From: Zeimonas sp041678445
GTDB taxonomy: Bacteria > Pseudomonadota > Gammaproteobacteria > Burkholderiales > Burkholderiaceae_E
Length of the DNA stretch: 7,884 nt
Assembly (NCBI GenBank): GCA_041678445.1
Contig: JBAYOD010000142.1
Coordinates: 1 to 7,884 of the forward strand
Direction of reading: 5' to 3'
Part shown: positions 1 to 6,106 of the stretch, piece by piece
Numbering within the stretch: the stretch's first letter is position 1
Layout: each line of letters begins with the position of its first letter
Made by a program: the position numbers and the translations under genes
Notes under the pieces: generated by a model
The model's input: only the letters and a program-made list of their open reading frames with translations
Told to the model about the DNA's origin: nothing
Database searches by the model: none

Positions 1-2
1 CC

Positions 3-1103
3 GACCTGATCGTCGGCGCCCGGACCGGCTCGACGCAACTGCTGCTGTACTCGGTGTTCCGGGTCGGCGCAGCCACCAGCAATGTGCGCTGGCAGAGCAT
101 CGAGGCCCTCCGCTCGATGCGTGGCGTGGCCTGGGTGGTGCCGCTGTCGCTGGGCGATTCGCACCGGGGTTTTCCCGTTCTGGGGACCACGACCGACTAC
201 TTCGAGCACTTCCGGTACGGCGACCGGCAGCGCCTGCGATTGCGCGAAGGTGCGCAGTTCCACGACCTGTACGACGCGGTGATCGGCGCCGAACTGGCCG
301 AAAGGCTCGGCTACCGGCTGGGCCAGCGGATCGTGCTGGCGCACGGCGCCGGTGAACTCGCGCTGGCCGATCATGCCGACAAGCCGTTCGCGGTGGTCGG
401 CATCCTGGCGCGCACCGGCACTCCGGTCGACCGCACCGTGCACATCAGCCTGGCGGCCATGCAGGCGCTGCATGTGGACTGGATGGGCGGTGCTCCGCTG
501 CCCGGCCTGCGCATCGGCCCGGACGAGGCCCGCAACATGAACCTCCAGCCCCGCTCGGTCACGGCCGCGCTGGTCGGACTGCACAACCGGGCCGCGGTGT
601 TCACCGTGCAGCGGCAGGTCAACGGTTTTGCCGGCGAACCGCTGATGGCCATCCTGCCCGGCGTGGCCCTCGACGAACTGTGGGAGCTGATCGGCGTCGG
701 CGAGAAAGCCCTGCTGCTGATGTCCGGCCTGGTGGCCCTGGTGAGCATGGCGGGCATGATGTCGGTGGTGCTGGCCGGCCTGAACGAACGACGCCGCGAG
801 CTGGCGGTGCTGCGCACGGTGGGCGCCGGTCTGCGCCATGTCCTGGCGCTGCTTGCGCTCGAAGGCATCCTGCTCACGCTGGCCGGCATCGCCCTGGGCA
901 CGCTGGCCCTGGCCGCCGCCGTGCTGATAGCCGGCCCGTGGCTGCAGTCGGCTTTCGGCCTGAGTCTGCAGCTGGCCCGGCCCACGCCCCTGCAAGGGCA
1001 GTTGCTGGCCGGTCTGTTGCTGGCCGGCTGGCTCGCGAGCCTGCTGCCGGGCTGGCGTGCCTACCGCTTGTCACTGGCCGATGGCCTGTCGCCTCGAACC
1101 TGA
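3..1103 (+). CDS. MacB/FtsX-type ABC transporter permease, 5' end outside window
   Basis: The reading frame is open from base 3 with no convincing start (the GTG at 54 lies inside conserved sequence), so the gene begins upstream; 366 residues are visible. The visible N-terminus DLIVGARTGSTQLLL matches the DLIVGAKGSP.Q motif at the start of the periplasmic MacB-like core domain. A long extracytoplasmic domain follows. Three hydrophobic segments occur near the C-terminus (about visible residues 238-262, 281-312 and 338-358), and NERRRELAVLRTVGAG is the cytoplasmic loop typical of FtsX permeases. Such permeases work with a separate ATPase, presumably encoded upstream, and generally transmit mechanical force to periplasmic partners rather than forming a classical channel. 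The gene ends 7 bases before a DUF3299 gene. That pairing, as I recall, occurs in the Pseudomonas zinc-starvation locus PA4063-PA4066, so a zinc-related role is inferred, not shown. Confidence 0.9.
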   Translation, partial: DLIVGARTGSTQLLLYSVFRVGAATSNVRWQSIEALRSMRGVAWVVPLSLGDSHRGFPVLGTTTDYFEHFRYGDRQRLRLREGAQFHDLYDAVIGAELAERLGYRLGQRIVLAHGAGELALADHADKPFAVVGILARTGTPVDRTVHISLAAMQALHVDWMGGAPLPGLRIGPDEARNMNLQPRSVTAALVGLHNRAAVFTVQRQVNGFAGEPLMAILPGVALDELWELIGVGEKALLLMSGLVALVSMAGMMSVVLAGLNERRRELAVLRTVGAGLRHVLALLALEGILLTLAGIALGTLALAAAVLIAGPWLQSAFGLSLQLARPTPLQGQLLAGLLLAGWLASLLPGWRAYRLSLADGLSPRT

Positions 1104-1110
1104 ACGAACC

Positions 1111-1722
1111 ATGTCCGATACCCGCGATCGTCTTCCCTGGTCCTCCAGCCGCCGCCCCCGGCCCACCTTCCGGCGCTCGCGGCGCCGGATCGTGCTCGGC
1201 ATCGGAGCCGGCGCGATCGCGGCCAACGGCCTGCTGCACGCAACCCAGGCCGTCGCCGGCAAACACGCCGAGATTTCCTGGGACGACCTGGTACCCGGCG
1301 ACTGGAATCCGCTGGAATCCTTCCAGGACCTGATGCACCTGGCCGAGTTGCCCGATTCCGACGTACGCGTCCAGGAACTGTACGCACGCATGCGCAAGGT
1401 ATGGGACGACGCCCCGGCAGTGCCGGCGATGGCTGGCCGGTCGGTCAAGCTGCCGGGCTATCTGGTGCCGCTGGAAAGCGGCGCTGACGGCCTCCGGGAG
1501 TTTCTGCTGGTGCCCTATTTCGGCGCCTGCATCCATACCCCACCCCCGCCTGCCAACCAGATCATCCACGTCCGCTCGGCGTCCGCCATCAAAGGCCTGC
1601 GGACCATGGACGCCGTCTGGGTCAGCGGCACCCTGGGCCTGGACCGCGCCGATTCCGGGATGGGCGTGAGCGGCTACAGCCTGGCCGCCGACCGCGTCGT
1701 GAAGTTCAAGCCCCCCGGGTAG
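1111..1722 (+). CDS. DUF3299 periplasmic protein with probable Tat signal
   Basis: This 203-residue protein starts at the ATG 7 bases after the permease stop. An in-frame GTG at 1057 would overlap the permease by 47 bases and is less likely; the ribosome binding site is weak for both, suggesting coupling to the permease. The N-terminus has SRRRIVL (residues 23-29), close to the Tat motif SRRxFLK, followed by a hydrophobic stretch and a possible cleavage after AVA (residues 47-49). The mature part begins ISWDDLVPGDWNP and contains KLPGYLVPLE and the DUF3299 hallmark VPYFGACIHTPPPPANQ, with Cys140 and His142 as candidate metal ligands. The biochemical role is unknown. Its place behind a MacB-like permease and beside a Znu-type operon suggests periplasmic zinc handling. 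The last codons (KPPG) run into a 14-bp tandem array, so the C-terminus may have been reshaped by it. Confidence 0.88.
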   Translation: MSDTRDRLPWSSSRRPRPTFRRSRRRIVLGIGAGAIAANGLLHATQAVAGKHAEISWDDLVPGDWNPLESFQDLMHLAELPDSDVRVQELYARMRKVWDDAPAVPAMAGRSVKLPGYLVPLESGADGLREFLLVPYFGACIHTPPPPANQIIHVRSASAIKGLRTMDAVWVSGTLGLDRADSGMGVSGYSLAADRVVKFKPPG

Positions 1723-1786
1723 GGCCGCCCGGGTAGGGCCCCCCGGGTAGGGCCGCCCGGGCAGGGCCGCCTGGACAAGGCCGTCC
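1717..1786. repeat. Five-unit 14-bp tandem array between convergent genes
   Basis: Five consecutive 14-bp units start at 1717, 1731, 1745, 1759 and 1773. Units 1 and 3 are identical (GGGTAGGGCCGCCC), unit 2 differs by one base, and units 4 and 5 diverge progressively. The C run at 1711-1716 looks like the tail of a further partial unit. Unit 1 supplies the TAG stop of the DUF3299 gene, and the array fills nearly all of the 68-base gap to the stop of the convergent metal-binding protein gene. The + strand has eight GGG tracts with alternating 2- and 6-base loops, which fits the common G-quadruplex pattern. GGCAGG at 1760-1765 can pair with CCTGCC at 1785-1790, but no T-tract follows, so a terminator role is only possible. 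Confidence 0.9.
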
Positions 1787-1790
1787 TGCC

Positions 1791-2729
1791 TCACGGCACG
1801 CTGCCCAGCGCTTCGATGAGGGTCGCCGTGTTGGCCTCCATCATCCCGATGTAGCTGGCCGCCGGTCCCTGTCCCGACGGCAGGGCGTCCGAGTACATGC
1901 GTCCCCCCATGACGGCACCGGTTTCCCGGACCAGTTGAACCATCAGTCGCGGATCGGCAATGTTCTCGACGAACACCGCGGAGATGCCTTCCCGGCGGAT
2001 CCGTTCGATCAGGCTGGCCATGCCGCGCGCCGTCGGCCACACCCCCGCCATGGCGCGGTGCGCGGCAACGAAACGCAGGCCATAGGCATCGCCGTAGTAG
2101 CCGAAAGCATCGTGCGACACCACGACGCTGCGCTGCGCGGGCGGCAGGCCGGTGAACGTCTGCCGGATCCGGGCGTCCAGCGCGCCCAGTCGCGCCGCAT
2201 AGTCGGCCGCCCGCGCCCGATATCCCGCCGCCCCGGCTGGATCGGCCTCGATGAGGCCACGCTCGATGTTCGCGACGTAGATCAGGGCGTTGCCGATGTC
2301 CTGCCAGGCGTGGGGATCAGGACTGGCGCGCCCGTGAAGGCCTTTCTGGATACGGACCCGCACGCCCTGCGTGGCAAGGATTTCGACGCCGCGAAACTGC
2401 GCCGACTGGACCAGCCGCGGCAACCAGTTCTCGAAACCCAGGCCGTTGCCGACCACCACGCGCGCCTGCTGCAGCCGGCCGACATCCTGCGGGCTCGGCT
2501 CGAAGACATGCGGATCACCGTCCGGACCGACCAGCGACACGACCGACACGGCATCACCGCCGACCTCGCGCACCATGTCGGCCAGAATCGAGAAGCTGGC
2601 CACGACTGCGAGCCGTTCGCCGTCGACCCGGACCGGTGTCGCCGAAACCGGTGTCGCCCAGATCGACGCCGCCCAGCCCAGCACCGAGAGCAGGCACAGC
2701 AGGGTGCGTCGCCCGCCGCGCGCGCTCAT
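1791..2729 (-). CDS. znuA: Zinc-type ABC transporter substrate-binding protein (ZnuA/TroA family)
   Basis: This 312-residue periplasmic protein captures a divalent metal for the neighbouring ABC-3 permease. It has a Sec-type signal peptide (basic start, hydrophobic residues about 9-25, possible cleavage after residue 30); no lipobox cysteine is present. The cluster A-1 layout is clear: VVASFSILADMVREVGGD, then GDPHVFEPSPQD (His74), SPDPHAWQD (His140), VSHDAFGYY (His206) and MYSDALP (Asp281). In TroA/ZnuA a His-His-His-Asp set is typical, whereas Mn-selective relatives usually have Glu in the third place, so zinc is favoured. The His-rich loop of many ZnuA proteins is absent. The start ATG overlaps the permease stop in ATGA, indicating translational coupling. 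It is the last gene of its operon. The symbol rests on family and ligand set; metal preference is inferred. Confidence 0.93.
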   Translation of the reverse strand: MSARGGRRTLLCLLSVLGWAASIWATPVSATPVRVDGERLAVVASFSILADMVREVGGDAVSVVSLVGPDGDPHVFEPSPQDVGRLQQARVVVGNGLGFENWLPRLVQSAQFRGVEILATQGVRVRIQKGLHGRASPDPHAWQDIGNALIYVANIERGLIEADPAGAAGYRARAADYAARLGALDARIRQTFTGLPPAQRSVVVSHDAFGYYGDAYGLRFVAAHRAMAGVWPTARGMASLIERIRREGISAVFVENIADPRLMVQLVRETGAVMGGRMYSDALPSGQGPAASYIGMMEANTATLIEALGSVP

Positions 2730-3622
2730 GCCCGGCCCCCGCTTCCCGGGGTGCGCGGCAACAGCACGAGCTTGCCGCGCTGCGCGAGCAGGCTGCCTTC
2801 CGGCCCCATCGAAAGCGACAGGACATACAGGACGGCGAGAGACAGGGCGATCGCGGCCGAAGCCGCAATGTCCAGGTGAAAGGAAGCCAGCAGCCCGGCC
2901 AGACTACCGGCCAGACCCAGGCCGATCGCCAGCCCCATCTGGGCGCCCAGGCTGCGGGCCCAGAAACGGGCCGCCGCCGCCGGCAGCACGACGAAGGCGA
3001 CGGCCATCAAGGTGCCCATGGCATGGAAGGCGCCGACCAGATTCAGCACCAGCAGCAGCATGAACACACCCTGCGCGATCACGCCCTGCTGCCCCATCCG
3101 GGCGGCGAACCCGGGATCGAAACACTCGACGACGAGTGGCCGATAGACCACGGCCAGCGCCAGCACCGAGATCGTCGCGATCGACGCCCCGAGCAGCAGG
3201 CTTGCATCGTCGAGCGCCAGCACCGATCCGAACAGCACATGCAGCAGGTCGGCGCTGGAGCCGCGCAGCGAAATCAGCAGTACACCAAGCGCCAGCGAGA
3301 TCAGGTAGAAGGCCGCGAAGCTGGCATCCTCGCGCAGCGCCGTCAGCCGGGTCACGGTACCGGCCAGCGCCGCCACCAGCAGGCCGGCGAGCAGGCCGCC
3401 GACGGTCATGGCGGGCACCGACAGGCCGAACAACAGGTAGCCGAGAGCCACACCGGGCAGGATCGCGTGGGACAGGGCGTCGCCCACCAGGCTCATCCGG
3501 CGCAACAGCAGGATGCAGCCCAGCGGCGCCGCACCGACGCTCAGCGACACGCAACCGGCCAGCGCCCGCCGCATGAAGCCATAGTCGACGAAGGGCGCCC
3601 AGAACTCCGCCAACATCGTCAA
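2726..3622 (-). CDS. znuB: Metal ABC-3 family permease (ZnuB type)
   Basis: This integral inner-membrane protein of about 298 residues forms the metal translocation path. It has roughly eight hydrophobic segments. Conserved ABC-3 features include LLRRMSLVGDALSHAILPG (residues 39-57), ECFDPGFAARMG (166-177), GTLMAVAFVVLPAAAARF (203-220) and LDIAASAAIALSLAVLYVLS near the C-terminus. Two starts are possible: TTG at 3622, which overlaps the ATPase stop as TTGA and has GGAA 8 bases upstream, or ATG at 3616, two codons later, for which that GGAA is 14 bases away. Spacing slightly favours TTG. The gene lies between the ATPase and the binding protein and is coupled to both by 4-base overlaps. Zinc rather than manganese is inferred from the binding protein. 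Confidence 0.92.
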   Translation of the reverse strand: MTMLAEFWAPFVDYGFMRRALAGCVSLSVGAAPLGCILLLRRMSLVGDALSHAILPGVALGYLLFGLSVPAMTVGGLLAGLLVAALAGTVTRLTALREDASFAAFYLISLALGVLLISLRGSSADLLHVLFGSVLALDDASLLLGASIATISVLALAVVYRPLVVECFDPGFAARMGQQGVIAQGVFMLLLVLNLVGAFHAMGTLMAVAFVVLPAAAARFWARSLGAQMGLAIGLGLAGSLAGLLASFHLDIAASAAIALSLAVLYVLSLSMGPEGSLLAQRGKLVLLPRTPGSGGRA

Positions 3623-4317
3623 GGTACCGGTTCCAGCACAGCCAGCGAACGGTCCGTGGCGCCCCAGGCCAGTACGCGGCCGGCCAGGACGAGGGTCTGC
3701 GGGAAATGCGCGCGCACCAGTTCGAGGTCATGGAGCACGGCGATCACGGTCCGGCCCTGGGCATGCCATCCGGTCACGACCCGCATCAGGTCGACGGTCG
3801 TCTGCCGGTCGATCGCGGCAAAGGGCTCATCGAGCAGGATCAGCGGCGCATCCTGGACGATCAGGCGTGCGAACCGCACCCGCTGGAACTGGCCACCGGA
3901 GAGCTCGCCGACCCAGTGATGCTCGCGTCCCTGCAGGCCGACGGCGGCGATCGCCTGCCCGACCCGGGCCGCCAGCGGCCGGGTAACCGCAGCCAGGCTG
4001 CCGATGCGCGGCCACAGACCCATGGCGACGAAATCCGCCACGTCGACCGGAAACCCGTCGACGCCTTCCCTGGACTGGGCGAGATAGGCCGTGGCCGGGC
4101 CATCGGCACTGCGCACGACGCTGCCCCGGCATGGCCCGATCAGGCCGAGCAGGCCCTTGAGCAGGGTGGTCTTGCCGGCGCCATTGGGGCCGACGATGGC
4201 CGTCAGCGAGCCCGGTGCGAAGCATCCGCTGACCCCGTCGACCACGATGGTGTCGCGATAGCGAAAGCTCGCATCGTGCAGGACCAGGCCCTGGCCGCGA
4301 ATCACCACATCGCCCAT
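3619..4317 (-). CDS. znuC: Metal ABC transporter ATP-binding protein (ZnuC type)
   Basis: From the ATG at 4317 the protein has 232 residues and is complete. It shows Walker A GPNGAGKTT (43-51), Q-loop Gln81, signature LSGGQ (139-143), Walker B LILLDEP (159-165) and H-loop His196 (AVLHDLE), so it should hydrolyse ATP to drive the adjacent ABC-3 permease. The open frame extends to 4428, but the extra residues (arginine/glycine-rich, only 15 of 27 codons ending in G or C between 4398 and 4318) do not resemble the family. That stretch instead encodes a different small ORF in another frame. A GTG at 4305 is also possible; it would overlap the stop of that small ORF as GTGA. The ATG at 4317 has GGTGG just upstream. 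The gene ends in TTGA with the permease. Confidence 0.92.
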   Translation of the reverse strand: MGDVVIRGQGLVLHDASFRYRDTIVVDGVSGCFAPGSLTAIVGPNGAGKTTLLKGLLGLIGPCRGSVVRSADGPATAYLAQSREGVDGFPVDVADFVAMGLWPRIGSLAAVTRPLAARVGQAIAAVGLQGREHHWVGELSGGQFQRVRFARLIVQDAPLILLDEPFAAIDRQTTVDLMRVVTGWHAQGRTVIAVLHDLELVRAHFPQTLVLAGRVLAWGATDRSLAVLEPVP

Positions 4318-4397
4318 GCCACCACCAGCCAGAGCAGCGCGGCGATACCGGCGGCCAGGCCGCAGCGCAGCCGTGCCGACGCCTGCAACAGGCTCAT
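4302..4397 (-). CDS. Small hydrophobic ORF (31 codons) heading the zinc operon
   Basis: An ATG at 4397 opens a 31-codon frame that ends at TGA 4304-4302 and overlaps the ATPase start. A near-ideal Shine-Dalgarno sequence, GGGAGG (4411-4406), lies 8 bases upstream, the strongest in this operon. The product starts MSLLQASARLRCG and continues with one hydrophobic segment from about residue 13 to the C-terminus, ending LVVAWAMW, with positive charges (Arg9, Arg11) before it. This is the shape of a single-pass small membrane protein. Of its 31 sense codons, 28 end in G or C, as in real genes of this window, while the ATPase frame over the same DNA does not. I do not recognise a family. It may be a membrane partner of the transporter, or a leader whose translation controls the ATPase. 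Expression is inferred. Confidence 0.55.
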   Translation of the reverse strand: MSLLQASARLRCGLAAGIAALLWLVVAWAMW

Positions 4398-4430
4398 CGG
4401 CAAGGCCTCCCGGCCGGCAGTCGATCATCC

Positions 4431-4474
4431 AGTATCACCATGTTCTAATGATACTGCATGATCATTATTGATCA
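4431..4474 (-). promoter_or_regulatory. AT-rich symmetric elements, probable zinc-operon operator/promoter
   Basis: This stretch is markedly AT-rich for the window and lies just upstream of the 31-codon ORF that opens the zinc operon. It holds an inverted repeat, AGTATCA (4431-4437) and TGATACT (4449-4455) around an 11-base spacer, and a second symmetric element, TGATCATTATTGATCA (4459-4474). Within the first, TGTTCTA (4441-4447) matches 6 of 7 bases of the canonical Zur half-site TGTTATA as I remember it, but the opposite half matches poorly. On the minus strand TATCAT (4453-4448) is a reasonable -10 hexamer; I find no convincing -35 at the usual spacing. Zur control is the natural hypothesis for a Znu-type operon, but the site assignment is tentative. 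Confidence 0.45.
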
Positions 4475-4508
4475 CGATCCCGGCACCGGCAGGATCGGTG
4501 CCATCGTC

Positions 4509-4530
4509 TCCTCAGAAAATCCTCAGAAAA
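4509..4530. repeat. Perfect 11-bp tandem duplication over a stop codon
   Basis: TCCTCAGAAAA occurs twice back to back (4509-4519 and 4520-4530) without mismatch. On the minus strand this reads TTTTCTGAGGA twice. The copy at 4520-4530 supplies the last codon and TGA stop of the DUF4870-type gene, and the second lies just downstream. There is no flanking hairpin that would make it an intrinsic terminator, and no start codon follows. Confidence 0.9.
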
Positions 4531-4882
4531 GCTTCGACGGGTCGACCGCCTTGTCGTCATTCAGCGCCAGCCAGCCCTTGACCACCCGGTAGATCGCCCA
4601 GACGCCGACGGCCAGCATCAGCGGAAAGCCGATCAGCACGATCACCAGCAGCCAGCTCACGATCGCGCCGGCCAGCGCGTACCAGAAGGTCTTGATCTGC
4701 CATTCGAAGTGGCTGGCAACCCAGGTGCCGGCAACCTCGTCGCGCTTCAGGTAGTTGATGATGATCGCGGCGATCGCGGTGACGCCGATGACGCAGGAGA
4801 CGGCATACAGCGCATAGCAGATCGTGGCGAGCTTCTTCGCGGCCGCGGCACGGCCGTCGTCGTCGGTGATTACCGGGTCCAT
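4523..4882 (-). CDS. DUF4870-family small membrane protein
   Basis: This 119-residue protein starts at ATG 4882, with AGGAGA (4894-4889) 6 bases upstream; the open frame continues to 5083 but that part is a shadow of the ligase gene. After an acidic-basic N-terminus (MDPVITDDDGR) it has a hydrophobic segment at about 19-43, then the family-like stretch ASHFEWQIKTFWYAL (56-70), then two closely packed hydrophobic segments at about 66-101, and a hydrophilic tail with YRVVKGWLALNDDKAV. The function of this family is unknown. It overlaps the ligase gene by 13 bases and is the last gene of the glycan operon, so it is probably co-transcribed with it; whether it contributes to envelope glycan synthesis cannot be told. 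Confidence 0.85.
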   Translation of the reverse strand: MDPVITDDDGRAAAAKKLATICYALYAVSCVIGVTAIAAIIINYLKRDEVAGTWVASHFEWQIKTFWYALAGAIVSWLLVIVLIGFPLMLAVGVWAIYRVVKGWLALNDDKAVDPSKLF

Positions 4883-6069
4883 CCGGATTCTCCTGGTTTG
4901 TGCGGGGTTGGTGCCGGCCGGCGCACGGCACCGGCGCAACCGAGCGCCAGCCCCAGCGTCATGACCCTCAGGCTGCTCTGGTGGGCAAAGACGTCGTTGG
5001 TCAGCGACAGGATCAGCCAGCAGCCGAGCCCGTAGCGGACCATCTCGCCGGCGCGCGGTTCGAGCCAGCCTGCGTGCCGCCACAACATGACGACCGCCAG
5101 CGCAACGGCGCCGACACCGACGATACCGTATTCAGCGGCCAGATTCAGCGCGCTGCTGTGCGCGTGGCTGAAGACTTCCAGGTCGGCCGGCAACCGGCCG
5201 GCCCGGGCGATGGCCACCATGGCGTCATCGAAGCGACCGGCGCCGACGCCGAACAACGGGTTGGCCGCGAACAGTTCGCCGGCAAGCTGCCACAGCGCCA
5301 ACCGGGTGCCGACCGACGAGAAATCGATCGCGCCGGTGGTGAACGCCACGGTCTCGTCGAAGGCATCACCGATCCGTTCGAGCATCGGCGAGGCGACGGT
5401 CGCAATCACGATGACGAGCGTCGCGAACCCGGCAGCCGCCAGCGCCTGTCCGCGGCGCAGCGGCGGGCCGTCACGCAGGCAGGCCAGCAACAGCAGCGGC
5501 AGCGCCAGCAGGCCGCCCCGGTAACCGGCGATGATCGCCCCCGCCAGCCCGGCCAGCATCGCCGCGAACAGGGCGGCGCGCGACAGCCCCGTGCCGTCGC
5601 GGGGCCGGGCAACGGCACAGACCAGCGCCGACCAGACTGCCACCTGTCCGAACAGGATCGGATTGACAGTAACGATGTCGGCGACGGCTTCGGGGGCCAT
5701 CGCAGCCAGCAACTGGATGGCGAGCGCCGTCCAGCTGCCGGCCACGGCGACCCGGATCAGGATCCGGACACCTTCGCCAGGCCGCAGCGGCAGGCCCGCG
5801 ATGAGCGGCAGCCCGAGCAGCGGCCACCACGAGGCGGCGCGCGGTTCGAGCCTGAAGACCAGCACCGACGCGACGTTCACCGCGATCGGGATCAGGGCCA
5901 CCAGCCACAGCCTGCCGTTAGCGGACGGCAACGGTGCAGTCGCACGGCTCACGAACCACAGTGCAAGCAGCGCAAGCAGCCAGAAGAAGACGCCGCTGAC
6001 GCTGGTCCTGAACAGGGCACCAAGGCAGGTCAGCCCGCTGAGCAGGGTGACCGCCGGATAAAGTCCCAT
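4870..6069 (-). CDS. O-antigen ligase/polymerase family membrane protein (Wzy_C)
   Basis: This 399-residue polytopic inner-membrane protein has about ten or more hydrophobic segments. The Wzy_C region is recognisable: AGYRGGLLALP (Arg184), SSVGTRLALW (Arg256), ANPLFGVGAGRFDD (269-282) and FSHAHSSALNLAAEYGIVG (His302, His304, Glu313). In WaaL-type ligases periplasmic arginines and a histidine in the large loop are needed for transfer of undecaprenyl-linked glycan to lipid A-core. Wzy polymerases and protein O-glycosylating ligases share the fold, so the exact acceptor is uncertain. Being next to a WaaE-like gene favours lipopolysaccharide. The start ATG at 6069 has GAGG about 8 bases upstream; this whole start module is a copy of the one at 6087-6106. 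The 3' end overlaps the DUF4870 gene. Confidence 0.88.
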   Translation of the reverse strand: MGLYPAVTLLSGLTCLGALFRTSVSGVFFWLLALLALWFVSRATAPLPSANGRLWLVALIPIAVNVASVLVFRLEPRAASWWPLLGLPLIAGLPLRPGEGVRILIRVAVAGSWTALAIQLLAAMAPEAVADIVTVNPILFGQVAVWSALVCAVARPRDGTGLSRAALFAAMLAGLAGAIIAGYRGGLLALPLLLLACLRDGPPLRRGQALAAAGFATLVIVIATVASPMLERIGDAFDETVAFTTGAIDFSSVGTRLALWQLAGELFAANPLFGVGAGRFDDAMVAIARAGRLPADLEVFSHAHSSALNLAAEYGIVGVGAVALAVVMLWRHAGWLEPRAGEMVRYGLGCWLILSLTNDVFAHQSSLRVMTLGLALGCAGAVRRPAPTPHKPGESGWTR

Positions 6070-6106
6070 CAGTCGGCCTCGCGGTCCATCAGCCCGCCTC
6101 GCGGTA
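6067..6106 (-). repeat. 20-bp tandem duplication of a start module, with 6-codon minicistron
   Basis: Two adjacent 20-bp copies (6087-6106 and 6067-6086) agree at 17 of 20 positions. On the minus strand each holds GCGAGG, a 7-base spacer and TGATG. In the first copy the TGA ends the GT2 gene and shares its A with an ATG at 6089. That ATG opens a 6-codon frame, MDREAD, closed by the TGA of the second copy (6071-6069), which again shares its A with the ligase ATG. The result is two successive TGATG stop-start junctions. Whether the minicistron is translated is unknown; it could tune re-initiation at the ligase start. Confidence 0.8.

Noticed and set aside
1717..1786. Tandem array considered as CRISPR or intrinsic terminator
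   Set aside because: Units are 14 bp with no spacers, so it is not CRISPR. The best hairpin (1760-1790) has no T-tract, so a terminator is not supported.
874..2040. 388-residue minus-strand frame across the permease, DUF3299 gene and tandem array
   Set aside because: It runs antisense to two supported genes and through the repeat, with a Gly/Arg/His-rich composition and no domain.
2636..3919. 427-residue open frame on the + strand across the zinc operon
   Set aside because: It lies antisense to two clearly recognisable ABC transporter genes, is rich in Gln, Arg and His with low complexity, and has no domain; it is a by-product of high GC.
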